Assembly (NCBI GenBank): GCA_045578845.1
Contig: JAZNLA010000064.1
Coordinates: 1 to 32,700 of the forward strand
Source of the DNA: UMGS172 sp045578845
GTDB taxonomy: Bacteria > Bacillota > Clostridia > Oscillospirales > Acutalibacteraceae
Direction of reading: 5' to 3'
DNA: 32,700 nucleotides
Each line of letters opens with the position of its first letter. Position 1 is the first letter of the stretch. Below are positions 8,121 through 15,894 of the stretch, piece by piece. The translations under genes were made by a program, and so were the position numbers. The notes beneath the pieces are model-generated. The model was not told the DNA's origin, did not search any database, and worked only from the letters and a program-made list of their open reading frames with translations.

Positions 8121-9431
8121 ATGCCAATAAGAACCCCCGAAATTGAATGTATGCCGCGTGAACAACTTAAAAAATTACAGTCTGAAAGACTGGTTGCTCA
8201 GGTTGCACGCATGTACGAAAAGGTTGAATGTTTCAGAAACCGTATGGACGCAAAAGGTCTTAAACCGTCGGATATTCACGGCGTTGAAGACCTGCACCTC
8301 ATACCGTTTTCATATAAAAGCGATTTGAGAGATTACTACCCGTACGGACTTTTTGCCGAGCCGCTCAGTAATATTGTCCGCGTTCACGCTTCTTCGGGTA
8401 CCACCGGCAAGAGAATTGTTGTCGGTTATACCGAAAACGACCTTGAAATTTGGGCAGAATGTGTCGCCCGAATGATGAATGCACTCGGAATGGATAACAC
8501 ATCTGTAGCACAGGTTTCATACGGTTACGGATTGTTTACCGGCGGACTCGGTGCCCATGGCGGTGCCGAAAAAATCGGTGCAACCGTAATACCCATGTCG
8601 TCGGGCAATACTGCACTTCAAATTCAAACCATGATTGATTTCGGCTCGACCGCACTTTGCTGTACACCGTCATACGCCATGTATCTTGGCGAAGAGGTGC
8701 AGAGAATGGGTGTAAAAGACCAACTAAAACTTAAAGTCGGTATTTTCGGTGCCGAGCCTTGGTCGGAAGATATGCGTTTAAAAATAGAGGAAGCACTCGG
8801 CATTAAAGCCTATGATATTTACGGACTTTCCGAGATTTTAGGTCCCGGCGTATCGGGCGAATGTGAGTATCAGTGCGGTATGCACGTTTGGGAAGACCAT
8901 TTTATCCCCGAAATTATCGACCCCGATACAGGCGAAGTTCTGCCCATAGGTGCAACGGGTGAACTTGTTTTCTCAACCATTACTAAGGAAGGTTTCCCGA
9001 TTTTACGTTACCGTACACGCGACATATGTTCGCTTACCGATGAAAAATGTGCCTGCGGAAGAACACATATCCGCATGAGAAAACCTACCGGCAGAACCGA
9101 TGATATGCTTATTATCCGCGGTGTTAACGTATTCCCCTCACAGATTGAGGAAGTGCTCTTAAAGGTCAGCGGTGACAGTTTGACACCTAACTATCAAATT
9201 GTGCTCGACCGCGTTAATAACACCGATACATTTGATGTAAATGTTGAAATGAGCGAGTCGTTCTTTTCTGACGATATTAAGTCTATCGAAAGACTGGAAC
9301 GCACCATTACCGAACAACTCCGTTCAATGCTCGGCATTTCGGCAAAGGTACACCTTGTTAATCCTAAGTCCATTGTCCGTTCAGAGGGCAAGGCAAAGCG
9401 TGTAATTGATAACCGCAAAGGCAAAATTTAA
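8121..9431 (+). CDS. paaK: Phenylacetate-CoA ligase-type aryl-CoA ligase
   Basis: This 436-residue enzyme joins an aryl acid such as phenylacetate or indoleacetate to CoA, consuming ATP to AMP, and is reversible in principle. The nucleotide loop HASSGTTGKRIVVGYT lies near residues 89-104, YGLSEILGPGVSGEC near 233, FPILRYRTRDIC near 292 and GRTDDMLIIRGVNVFPSQIEE near 328. The C-terminal lid includes EGKAKRVIDNRKG. Length and motif order are typical for PaaK. AGAGAGGA precedes the ATG. It is followed by a tandem ACT-domain protein, an arrangement that recurs in anaerobes beside ior genes. With a second acyl-CoA ligase in the same operon, it may handle a different acid or the reverse direction. 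The exact substrate is not visible. Confidence 0.93.
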   Translation: MPIRTPEIECMPREQLKKLQSERLVAQVARMYEKVECFRNRMDAKGLKPSDIHGVEDLHLIPFSYKSDLRDYYPYGLFAEPLSNIVRVHASSGTTGKRIVVGYTENDLEIWAECVARMMNALGMDNTSVAQVSYGYGLFTGGLGAHGGAEKIGATVIPMSSGNTALQIQTMIDFGSTALCCTPSYAMYLGEEVQRMGVKDQLKLKVGIFGAEPWSEDMRLKIEEALGIKAYDIYGLSEILGPGVSGECEYQCGMHVWEDHFIPEIIDPDTGEVLPIGATGELVFSTITKEGFPILRYRTRDICSLTDEKCACGRTHIRMRKPTGRTDDMLIIRGVNVFPSQIEEVLLKVSGDSLTPNYQIVLDRVNNTDTFDVNVEMSESFFSDDIKSIERLERTITEQLRSMLGISAKVHLVNPKSIVRSEGKAKRVIDNRKGKI

Positions 9432-9453
9432 ACCTCGAAAGGAAGGTATATAT

Positions 9454-9888
9454 ATGTTTACCGTTCGTCAACTTTCTGTTTTTTTGGAAAATAAACCCGG
9501 CAGACTTTGTGCCGCCACCGATGTACTTGCAAAGGAAGGCATAAATATCAATGCCTTAACCCTTGCAGATACTACAGAGTTTGGAATTTTGCGTCTTATT
9601 GTCGATGACCCCGACCGTGCCGCCGAGATTTTACGCGGTACAGGTGTTGTTGTGCGAATTACAAAGGTTTTGGCAATAGCCATGAACGATGCCCCCGGCG
9701 GTGCAGGTGATATTCTTCACGTGCTGTCGGGCAGCGGACAGAATATAGAATATATGTATGTTTGTGTAGGTTATGTAAGCGGTAAACCCATTATGGTTGT
9801 TCGCACCGATGATATTGAATCTTCTTCTAAGGTTTTACATGAAGCGGGTTACAAGGATGTTGAGCCTGCCGATATTTACAGAGCATAG
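9454..9888 (+). CDS. Tandem ACT-domain protein
   Basis: This 144-residue protein consists of two ACT domains (about residues 3-68 and 72-142). The first begins VRQLSVFLENKPGRLCAATDVLAKEGIN, the usual ligand-binding edge of the fold. ACT domains bind amino acids, so this is likely a small sensor or allosteric partner for the enzymes beside it; aromatic amino acids would fit. It has no catalytic domain and is complete at this length. The start at 9454 follows AAAGGAAGG; an upstream in-frame ATG at 9406 lies inside paaK and was rejected. The gene ends 8 bp before the aminotransferase. The ligand and partner are inferred from context only. Confidence 0.88.
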   Translation: MFTVRQLSVFLENKPGRLCAATDVLAKEGININALTLADTTEFGILRLIVDDPDRAAEILRGTGVVVRITKVLAIAMNDAPGGAGDILHVLSGSGQNIEYMYVCVGYVSGKPIMVVRTDDIESSSKVLHEAGYKDVEPADIYRA

Positions 9889-9896
9889 GTGACAAA

Positions 9897-11087
9897 ATGG
9901 AATATACAATCTCTAACCGAATGAGCACAATGAAAGGCTCTGCTATACGTGAAATTTTCAAATATGCCGCCGACCCCGAGGTTATATCGCTTGCGGGCGG
10001 CAACCCCAACCCCGAACTCTTCCCCGCAGATGCTTTAGCCGATATTTCGGCAAAGGTTTTAAAGGAAACACCCGTTACCGCATTGCAGTACGGCATTACC
10101 GAGGGTTATGCACCGCTTAGAGAGGCTGTAAAGAGCCGCATTGCCCGTATTGAGGGTATAAGCACCGAAAATGACGACCTTATTGTGGTTTCGGGCGGTC
10201 AGCAGGGAATAGAACTAGTTACGAAATGCCTTGTTAATGAGGGCGATGTTGTAATAGTGGAAGAGCCGAGTTTTATCGGTGCTACCAACGCTTTCCGTTC
10301 TTACGGTGCTAAACTTGTAGGCGTTCCGGTTGATAATGACGGCATGAATTTAGAGGCACTCGAAAAGGCGATAGACGACAATAAAAATATCAGATTTATC
10401 TATACAATTCCTACATTTCAAAACCCCATGGGTGTTACCATGAGCGTGGAAAAACGGCAAAAACTGTATGAAATTGCTAAACGCAACGGCATTTTGATTT
10501 TAGAGGATAACCCGTATGGCGAACTGACCTTCGACGGCGTTAAAACGCCAACCATTAAGTCAATGGATAAAGAAGGAATTGTCATGTACAGCGGGTCTTT
10601 CTCTAAGATTTTGGCACCGGGACTAAGGCTCGGATTTATGTGTGCACCCAAAGAAATCATTGCAAAGGTTGTAGTTGCCAAGCAGATTTCCGATGTTCAT
10701 ACCCCCATGCTCCCGCAACTTCTTGCCACCGAGTATATGAAACAGTATGATATTGATGCGTTAATAGTTAAAATGCGTGAAAACTACGCACATAAATGCT
10801 CGGTAATGTTAAGTGCCATGGACAAGTATTTCCCGAAAGATATTACATACACACGTCCCGGCGGCGGACTTTTTATATGGTGCGATTTAGGTCACGGACT
10901 TGACACCTTAGCCCTTTCCAAAAAGGCGGTTGATAAAAAGGTTGTGTATGTTCCCGGCAATACATTCATGGTTGATATGGATAAAAAATGTTCGTCATTA
11001 AGACTTAATTACTCTACCATGTCAGACGAAAAAATCACAGAAGGCATAAAACGTTTAGGCTCGGTCTTCAGCGAAGCAGTAAAATAA
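9897..11087 (+). CDS. PLP-dependent aminotransferase, class I/II (aromatic or 2-aminoadipate-like)
   Basis: This 396-residue fold-type I aminotransferase moves an amino group between an amino acid and a 2-oxoacid. The opening MEYTISNRMSTMKGSAIREIF and VISLAGGNPNPELFP match the Aro8/LysN-like branch. SGGQQGIELV is near residue 98, IYTIPTFQNPMGV near 168 and the cofactor lysine is Lys237 in SGSFSKILAPGLRLG. The substrate arginine is expected in SSLRLNYST near 370. AGGTGA lies just ahead of the start. As last gene of the ior/paaK operon it would link aromatic amino acids to aryl-pyruvates, so the operon can work either as degradation or as rebuilding of amino acids from aryl acids. It is followed at once by a strong terminator. 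Confidence 0.93.
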   Translation: MEYTISNRMSTMKGSAIREIFKYAADPEVISLAGGNPNPELFPADALADISAKVLKETPVTALQYGITEGYAPLREAVKSRIARIEGISTENDDLIVVSGGQQGIELVTKCLVNEGDVVIVEEPSFIGATNAFRSYGAKLVGVPVDNDGMNLEALEKAIDDNKNIRFIYTIPTFQNPMGVTMSVEKRQKLYEIAKRNGILILEDNPYGELTFDGVKTPTIKSMDKEGIVMYSGSFSKILAPGLRLGFMCAPKEIIAKVVVAKQISDVHTPMLPQLLATEYMKQYDIDALIVKMRENYAHKCSVMLSAMDKYFPKDITYTRPGGGLFIWCDLGHGLDTLALSKKAVDKKVVYVPGNTFMVDMDKKCSSLRLNYSTMSDEKITEGIKRLGSVFSEAVK

Positions 11088-11093
11088 GGCTTT

Positions 11094-11135
11094 AAAACCA
11101 CCCGAAAAAAGTTGTTTTTTCGGGTGGTTTTTTTT
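11094..11135 (+). terminator. Strong intrinsic terminator ending the ior/paaK operon
   Basis: A perfect 17-bp stem (11094-11110 with 11115-11131, core CCACCCG/CGGGTGG) closes a GTTG loop and runs into eight T residues. It begins 7 bp after the aminotransferase stop codon. Confidence 0.95.
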
Positions 11136-11179
11136 GATATTCAACGTATATCAAAATTCATAATATGGCATCAATTTGC

Positions 11180-11208
11180 TTGACTTATACAAAATATTAT
11201 AATACAAT
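11180..11208 (+). promoter_or_regulatory. Putative sigma-A promoter of the lipoprotein/sulfite-reductase-like operon
   Basis: TTGACT (11180-11185), a 17-nt spacer and TACAAT (11203-11208) lie 34 bases before the lipoprotein start. A TATAAT at 11198 also exists but would be only 12 nt from the -35 box. Confidence 0.6.
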
Positions 11209-11241
11209 AAACTTAATATAAAGTGAAAGGTGTGGATTAGA

Positions 11242-11712
11242 ATGATAAAACACATTATCTTTTTAAAATCTACAATACGCAGAGCATTGATTTTAGTCGG
11301 AACTGTTTTTTTCTTATTATCAGTGTGTGGTTGCAGCGGTAATGAGGCAGTCAACTCAAGTTCAAATGATGCACAATCTCAAGGGTCCATTGTAGATACT
11401 TCAGGCAATACTTTGTCAAGCAGCGGGCAGGATTCTTCTAATGATGCGACATCTTCTGCCATGGGTTGGAATTATGATGACAACGAAGATGTAAACAATC
11501 GTTATCCGATAACATTTGAAGCCGTTACCTTAAACCTTTATGACACAAATGAAATGTCCTACGGTATTACTTGGAATACCTTAGGAAAGGCAAAGGAGCA
11601 GGTCGTTCAGGTTTGCGAGGGCAGCACGTTTAATGCTGATAATTGCACCGATTTTCGATTATGCGGATTACGGAATTATACACGAATTTTAATTAAATAT
11701 ATAATACATTGA
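11242..11712 (+). pseudogene. Truncated lipoprotein, remnant of a larger secreted protein
   Basis: 156 residues with a lipoprotein signal (hydrophobic FFLLSVCGC, lipobox cysteine near residue 31), a Ser/Asn/Gln-rich linker and then the start of a beta-sandwich: PITFEAVTLNLYD followed by YGITWNTLGKAKEQVVQVCEG. That last segment resembles the fibronectin-like N-terminal domain of purple-acid-phosphatase-type metallophosphoesterases; the catalytic domain is absent. The final stretch FRLCGLRNYTRILIKY is not protein-like. One base over, the frame reads PIFDYADYGIIHEF before a stop, which points to a frameshift in the last 60 bases. AAAGG precedes the ATG at 11242; a GTG at 11230 is less likely. 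It may still be expressed as a short lipoprotein. Confidence 0.55.
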
Positions 11713-11726
11713 AAGGATTTGATAAT

Positions 11727-12659
11727 ATGTCAAAACTGACAGCAGAACAGATAATGAAGGTCAAAGGCATGGGATTTCTTCGCAACCGAGGAACCGATTT
11801 ATTCTCAGGCAGAATGGTCGGAAACGGTACCGTGTTCACCGATAAAAATTTTAAAGATATGGCTTATATTGCAGAAAATTTCGGTAACGGCAAACTTATT
11901 CCCACCAGCCGTCAGTCGGTAGAAATTGTCGGAATACCTTTTGAAAAAATTGATGAGGCAGTAGAATATGCTGAGGCATGCGGACTTTATTTCGGCGGCA
12001 CGGGCAATAAAGTACGCCCTGTTACCGCTTGTAAAGGTACCACCTGTGTGTACGGAAATTACGATACTCAAAGTTTAGCACAAAAAATACATAACGAATT
12101 TTATAAAGGTTGGAGCAATGTAAAATTGCCGCACAAGTTTAAAATTGCTGTCGGCGGATGCCCTAACAGCTGCATAAAACCCAGTTTGAATGATTTTGGC
12201 GTTGAGGGCAAAAAGGTTCCTTTATATGATAAGTCTTTGTGCCGCGGCTGTAAGGAATGTGCCGTAGAAAAGGCGTGTTCCATGAAAGCCGCTACCATTG
12301 AAAACGGGGCACTGAATATAGATAAAGATGTATGTATTAACTGCGGCGTTTGTACGGGTAAATGCCCGTTTTCGGCCGTTGCCAAGGAAACTAAACCCAT
12401 GTATCAAATTTACATTGGCGGAACTTGGGGTAAACATACCCGTATGGGAACGCCGTTGTCAAGATTAGTAAACGAAGACGAAGTGTTGCCGATTTTGGAA
12501 AAAACACTTCTTTGGTTTAAGAAAAATGCTTTTGCTAAGGAAAGACTCGGCATTTGCATTGACCGACTTGGTATTGAAAGGGCAGAGAGGGATATTTTAT
12601 CTAACGAATTGTCAGATAAAAAACAAGAAATTCTTGAATCGGAAATTTTAGAGAAATAA
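11727..12659 (+). CDS. Siroheme sulfite/nitrite reductase-like Fe-S protein (Dsr-like)
   Basis: 310 residues. An N-terminal ferredoxin-like half domain (about 1-75) is followed by the siroheme-4Fe-4S segment: Cys102 and Cys107 in ACKGTTC, then Cys145 and Cys149 in GCPNSC. Next come two ferredoxin motifs, CRGCKECAVEKAC near residue 170 and CINCGVCTGKCPF near 205, and a helical tail. This order is that of the small, single-chain dissimilatory-sulfite-reductase-like proteins and AsrC of anaerobes. The reaction of the Dsr-like proteins is mostly unproved. The first cysteine pair is spaced C-x4-C, while I recall C-x5-C as the commoner form. GAAAGGA decides the start at 11727. No siroheme genes or partner subunits are adjacent; the next genes encode an iron/cobalamin-type importer starting 1 bp later, implying a functional link to metal or tetrapyrrole supply. 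Confidence 0.85.
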   Translation: MSKLTAEQIMKVKGMGFLRNRGTDLFSGRMVGNGTVFTDKNFKDMAYIAENFGNGKLIPTSRQSVEIVGIPFEKIDEAVEYAEACGLYFGGTGNKVRPVTACKGTTCVYGNYDTQSLAQKIHNEFYKGWSNVKLPHKFKIAVGGCPNSCIKPSLNDFGVEGKKVPLYDKSLCRGCKECAVEKACSMKAATIENGALNIDKDVCINCGVCTGKCPFSAVAKETKPMYQIYIGGTWGKHTRMGTPLSRLVNEDEVLPILEKTLLWFKKNAFAKERLGICIDRLGIERAERDILSNELSDKKQEILESEILEK

Positions 12660-12660
12660 T

Positions 12661-13584
12661 ATGAAGCGGGCATTATCGTTTTTAATTTCTTTTTGCGTTT
12701 TGATAACGCTGTCGGCGTGCGGTACACATGAAAATTTAAATGACGGGACAAAAATCACCGATGTGTTTTCGAACACATCGGTTTTAGATAAAAATTCAAG
12801 GGTAATTTCGCTTTATGCTTCTTTTGCGGAGTGTTGGCTTTTGTCGGGCGGTATGCTTGTCGGCGTTACCGAAGATGCTGTAACAGAACATAATCTCAGT
12901 GTCGGCGATGCCGAAACTGTCGGTACGGTAAAGCATGTAAACCTTGAAAAGGTGGTTGCTTTAAACCCCGATTATGTTATCCTTTCTGCTGACCTTACGG
13001 CTCATTTATCACTAAAGCAAAGCCTTGACAGTATGGGTATAGCATACGGTTTTTTTAAGGTTGACGATTTTTCTCAATATAAATCACTTATGTGGCAGTT
13101 TTGCAGTATAAACAACCGTAATGATTTATTTGAGAAAAATGTTACCGATGTTGAAATCGAGATTGAAAATATTAAGTCAAAAATCCCCAAAACCGATAAA
13201 AATGTTCTTTTAATTCGTGCTTTTTCGACGGGCATGAAGGCAAAAAATGATGAAACCACCGCCGGACAGATTTTAAGCGAATTCGGTCTTAAAAATATTG
13301 CCGATGAGTATGGCAGTTTGCTTGAAGACTTAAGTTTGGAAGAAATCGTCAAGACCGACCCCGACTATATTTTTGCCACCGCTATGGGCAACGAAGAGGG
13401 GGCAATGAAGTATTTAGAGAATAATGTTTCAGGTCATTCCGTTTGGAGTACGCTAACGGCGGTAAAAAACAAAAATTATTATTTACTGCCTAAAGAACTG
13501 TTCCATTTTAAACCCAATAACCGTTGGAGTGAAAGTTATGAATACCTTGCAAAAATCATATGGCCCGACATCTTCGGGGAGTAA
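12661..13584 (+). CDS. ABC importer substrate-binding lipoprotein (iron-siderophore/cobalamin type)
   Basis: 307 residues with a lipoprotein signal ending LITLSAC (lipid-anchored Cys20). The mature part follows the two-lobe BtuF/FhuD/TroA-like fold: VISLYASFAECWLLSGGMLVGVTEDA near residue 48, the segment LEKVVALNPDYVILSADL near 96, and a second lobe with LEEIVKTDPDYIFATAMGNEE near 223. It captures a ligand outside the membrane for the permease encoded next. The start codon follows the stop of the sulfite-reductase-like gene by one base, so translation is coupled; the ribosome binding site is weak. It overlaps the permease gene by 47 bp. The ligand (ferric siderophore, heme, cobalamin or another chelate) cannot be told from sequence. 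Confidence 0.88.
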   Translation: MKRALSFLISFCVLITLSACGTHENLNDGTKITDVFSNTSVLDKNSRVISLYASFAECWLLSGGMLVGVTEDAVTEHNLSVGDAETVGTVKHVNLEKVVALNPDYVILSADLTAHLSLKQSLDSMGIAYGFFKVDDFSQYKSLMWQFCSINNRNDLFEKNVTDVEIEIENIKSKIPKTDKNVLLIRAFSTGMKAKNDETTAGQILSEFGLKNIADEYGSLLEDLSLEEIVKTDPDYIFATAMGNEEGAMKYLENNVSGHSVWSTLTAVKNKNYYLLPKELFHFKPNNRWSESYEYLAKIIWPDIFGE

Positions 13585-14572
13585 AAGCAGAATATGGATT
13601 TTTGTCATTCTTTTAGTTGTGCTTTTTATCGCGGCGGTTATGTCGCTTATATTCGGCGGAACAAAACTCGATGTAGGCAAGGCGTTATCCTCTTCATTTG
13701 ATAATGACTTTGCCAATGCCGATTTTAGGATTTTATTTTATTTAAGACTTCCGAGATTACTTGCCGCTCTTTTATCGGGAGCGGCTTTGGCGGTTTCGGG
13801 GGTACTCATACAAGCGGTGCTTAGTAACCCTATGGCAGCACCTAATGTTATAGGTGTTAATTCGGGAGCGGGACTTTCGGCGACTGTGACAATAGCACTG
13901 TTTCCGAGTGCTGTGAATTTATTGCCGCTTACTTCGTTTTTCGGTGCACTTTCCGCCTGTCTTTTGATATTTGCAATATCTCAAAAAACCAATGCGTCAA
14001 AGACTACCGTAACCCTTGTTGGTATTGCCGTAGCAAGCGTTTTAAATGCAGGTATTAACACCGTAAAAGTAATTAAACCCGACAGTGTGTACGATACCGA
14101 TTTGTTTATGATTGGCGGTTTTTCGGGTGTAACTTATGAAAAAATAATACCTGCAGGAATAGTTATTCTTGCAGGGTTGTTTATTGCGTGGCTTTTTTCA
14201 CGCGATATAGATATTTTATCGTTAGGGGAAACTACCGCACAGAGTTTGGGACTCAATATTAAAGTTTTAAGATTTATATTGCTTATAGTCGCAAGTATGC
14301 TTGCCGGTGCGGCGGTCAGTTTTGCCGGACTTCTTGGATTTGTAGGACTTCTTGTTCCGCATATTATGAGGAAATTCGTAGGTAATAAGCATAAAAGTTT
14401 AATTCCTGCAAGTGTTCTTGCGGGGAGCATATTGGTCACTGTTTGCGACCTGTTTTCAAGGATAGTGTTTGCACCCTTCGAAATCCCCGTAGGAATTGTT
14501 CTTTCCTTAATCGGCGGTGTTTTCTTTATATGTCTTGTGTTGTTTGAAAGACGGGGTGTGAAGTATGATTGA
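13538..14572 (+). CDS. FecCD/BtuC-family ABC transporter permease
   Basis: 344 residues, strongly hydrophobic, with about nine to ten membrane helices. The hallmark GVLIQAVLSNPMAAPNVIGVNSGAGL lies near residues 85-111, and the ATPase-contact segment LGETTAQSLGLNIK near 230 is followed by SFAGLLGFVGLLVPHIMRKFVG near 260. It forms the homodimeric channel of a type II importer. The ATG at 13538 is preceded by GGAG at the right spacing; a GTG 9 bp earlier is possible. It starts inside the binding-protein gene and overlaps the ATPase gene by 8 bp, so all three are one transcription unit. Confidence 0.93.
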   Translation: MNTLQKSYGPTSSGSKSRIWIFVILLVVLFIAAVMSLIFGGTKLDVGKALSSSFDNDFANADFRILFYLRLPRLLAALLSGAALAVSGVLIQAVLSNPMAAPNVIGVNSGAGLSATVTIALFPSAVNLLPLTSFFGALSACLLIFAISQKTNASKTTVTLVGIAVASVLNAGINTVKVIKPDSVYDTDLFMIGGFSGVTYEKIIPAGIVILAGLFIAWLFSRDIDILSLGETTAQSLGLNIKVLRFILLIVASMLAGAAVSFAGLLGFVGLLVPHIMRKFVGNKHKSLIPASVLAGSILVTVCDLFSRIVFAPFEIPVGIVLSLIGGVFFICLVLFERRGVKYD

Positions 14573-15347
14573 GATAAAAAATTTGTACTTCTCGTACGGA
14601 AAAGCAGAAACATTAAGTGATATTTCAATAAAACTTGAAAAAGGAAAATTTTATGCAGTTGTGGGACCGAATGGCAGCGGAAAAACCACTTTAATAAATA
14701 TTTTATCAAGACTTAAAACGCCTAAACGCGGTGAACTGTTGCTTGACGGCAAACCGTATAAAAGTTTCAAAAGAAAGTCGTTCGCCAAAAAGGCGGCACT
14801 TTTGCCTCAGAGCAGAAATGTGCCTAATATACTCGCATATGATTTGGTATCTTGCGGTCGGTTTCCGCACCTTGGTGTTTCGAGAAAACTGTCGAATGAT
14901 GATAAAAAAATTGTTTTATCGGCTTTAGATACTACTGATACTTTGAAATTCGCAGAAAAAAATGTAAAAAATTTGTCGGGCGGAGAAAGACAAAGGGTGT
15001 ATATCGCTATGCTTTTGGCACAAAATTCACCGTATATGCTGCTTGACGAACCGACAACTCATTTAGATATATCAGCAAAACTTGATATTATGAATTTGCT
15101 TTGTAAAATAAAACAAAACGGGAAATGCGTTGTTGCGGTGCTTCATGATTTAGACCTTGCACTTAAATTTGCCGATGAGGTTATACTTATGTCAAACGGC
15201 AAAATTGTAAGCAAAAAAACGCCAAAAGAAACGGTTGAAAGAGAAAAATTACAAGAGGTATTCGGTGTAAAATGCGAAAGCGTCACCGTAAAAACGGCAA
15301 CGGAATATGTTTTCAAACACCTTGAAACTTCGAGCGATATAAATTAA
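14565..15347 (+). CDS. Iron/cobalamin-type ABC importer ATPase
   Basis: 260 residues. Walker A is GPNGSGKTT near residues 33-41, the Q-loop LLPQ near 83, the signature LSGGERQRV near 138, Walker B YMLLDEPTTHLD near 157 and the switch histidine in AVLHDLD near 190. These place it in the FepC/BtuD branch that powers FecCD-type permeases. It starts inside the end of the permease gene. A C-terminal extension (about 215-260) follows the domain and is usual in this branch. There is no clear separate terminator after it; the inverted repeat in the MarR promoter region could also act as one. Confidence 0.94.
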   Translation: MIEIKNLYFSYGKAETLSDISIKLEKGKFYAVVGPNGSGKTTLINILSRLKTPKRGELLLDGKPYKSFKRKSFAKKAALLPQSRNVPNILAYDLVSCGRFPHLGVSRKLSNDDKKIVLSALDTTDTLKFAEKNVKNLSGGERQRVYIAMLLAQNSPYMLLDEPTTHLDISAKLDIMNLLCKIKQNGKCVVAVLHDLDLALKFADEVILMSNGKIVSKKTPKETVEREKLQEVFGVKCESVTVKTATEYVFKHLETSSDIN

Positions 15348-15356
15348 ATAACATAT

Positions 15357-15378
15357 ACTTGTTGACATATCATCAAGT
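15357..15378 (+). promoter_or_regulatory. Candidate MarR operator O1
   Basis: ACTTGTTG (15357-15364), six bases, then CATCAAGT (15371-15378): an 8-bp-arm inverted repeat with one mismatch, covering the -35 box. Arm length, spacer length and left-arm sequence are the same as in O2. Confidence 0.6.
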
Positions 15379-15390
15379 GTGTGATATTAT
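15362..15390 (+). promoter_or_regulatory. Sigma-A promoter of the MarR/DegV/ene-reductase/AcnX operon
   Basis: TTGACA (15362-15367), a 17-nt spacer and TATTAT (15385-15390) form a near-consensus promoter. The two flanking inverted repeats cover its -35 box and its transcript start, which is a typical layout for autorepression. Confidence 0.85.
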
Positions 15391-15393
15391 AAG

Positions 15394-15415
15394 ACTTGTT
15401 GAAAATACAACAAGT
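15394..15415 (+). promoter_or_regulatory. Candidate MarR operator O2
   Basis: ACTTGTTG (15394-15401), six bases, then CAACAAGT (15408-15415), a perfect inverted repeat that extends to 13-bp arms (15389-15401 and 15408-15420). It overlaps the predicted transcript start. The same hairpin followed by TTTT could instead act as a weak terminator for the upstream ABC importer operon. Confidence 0.65.
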
Positions 15416-15438
15416 CTTATTTTGAAAGGTAAAAAAAT

Positions 15439-15894
15439 ATGACAGACAGATATGAGCATTTTACCTATGCCAATAACGAAATTAACAAGTTTTTACGCAA
15501 AATAGCAGGCGATGAAATGAAAAAACACGGGCTGAAATCTCCCCATGCGATTTATTTTACTGTACTTGGCAAAACAGCTGACAAAGGGCTTACTGCAACC
15601 CAAATTTGCGAATTATCGGGCAGAGATAAGGCCGATGTGTCCAGAATGTTGGCACTTATGGAAGAAAGAGAACTTGTAGTGAAAAAAGGTGTTCATCAAA
15701 ACTTGTACAACGGCGTATTTGTGCTGACCGAAAAGGGATTGCAAATTGCGGACAGTGTGCAACAAAAGGTGGCAAAAGCGGTTGAAATCGCAGGTAAAGA
15801 TTTGACCGAAGAAACAAGACTGAGTTTTTATAATTCATTAGATTCTATTGTGGAAAACCTAAGAGAACTCAGCATGAAAGGAATACCTGACTGA
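15439..15894 (+). CDS. MarR-family transcriptional regulator
   Basis: 151 residues, with the winged-helix core at about residues 50-115. The recognition region is TATQICELSGRDKADVSRML followed by MEERELVV, and the wing includes NGVFVLTEKG. Flanking helices would form the dimer interface. MarR proteins usually repress their own operon and release DNA when a small, often aromatic or lipid-like, ligand binds. GAAAGG precedes the start. The stop codon shares a base with the DegV start, so the two are co-translated. Two matching inverted repeats in its promoter are the likely binding sites. It is the probable sensor for the substrate of the downstream ene-reductase and aconitase X. Confidence 0.9.
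   Translation: MTDRYEHFTYANNEINKFLRKIAGDEMKKHGLKSPHAIYFTVLGKTADKGLTATQICELSGRDKADVSRMLALMEERELVVKKGVHQNLYNGVFVLTEKGLQIADSVQQKVAKAVEIAGKDLTEETRLSFYNSLDSIVENLRELSMKGIPD

Noticed and set aside
15389..15420. The 13-bp inverted repeat read as only a terminator for the ABC importer operon
   Set aside because: It is followed by just a short T run and has a matching second copy across the -35 box, so operator is the better primary reading, though a dual role is possible.
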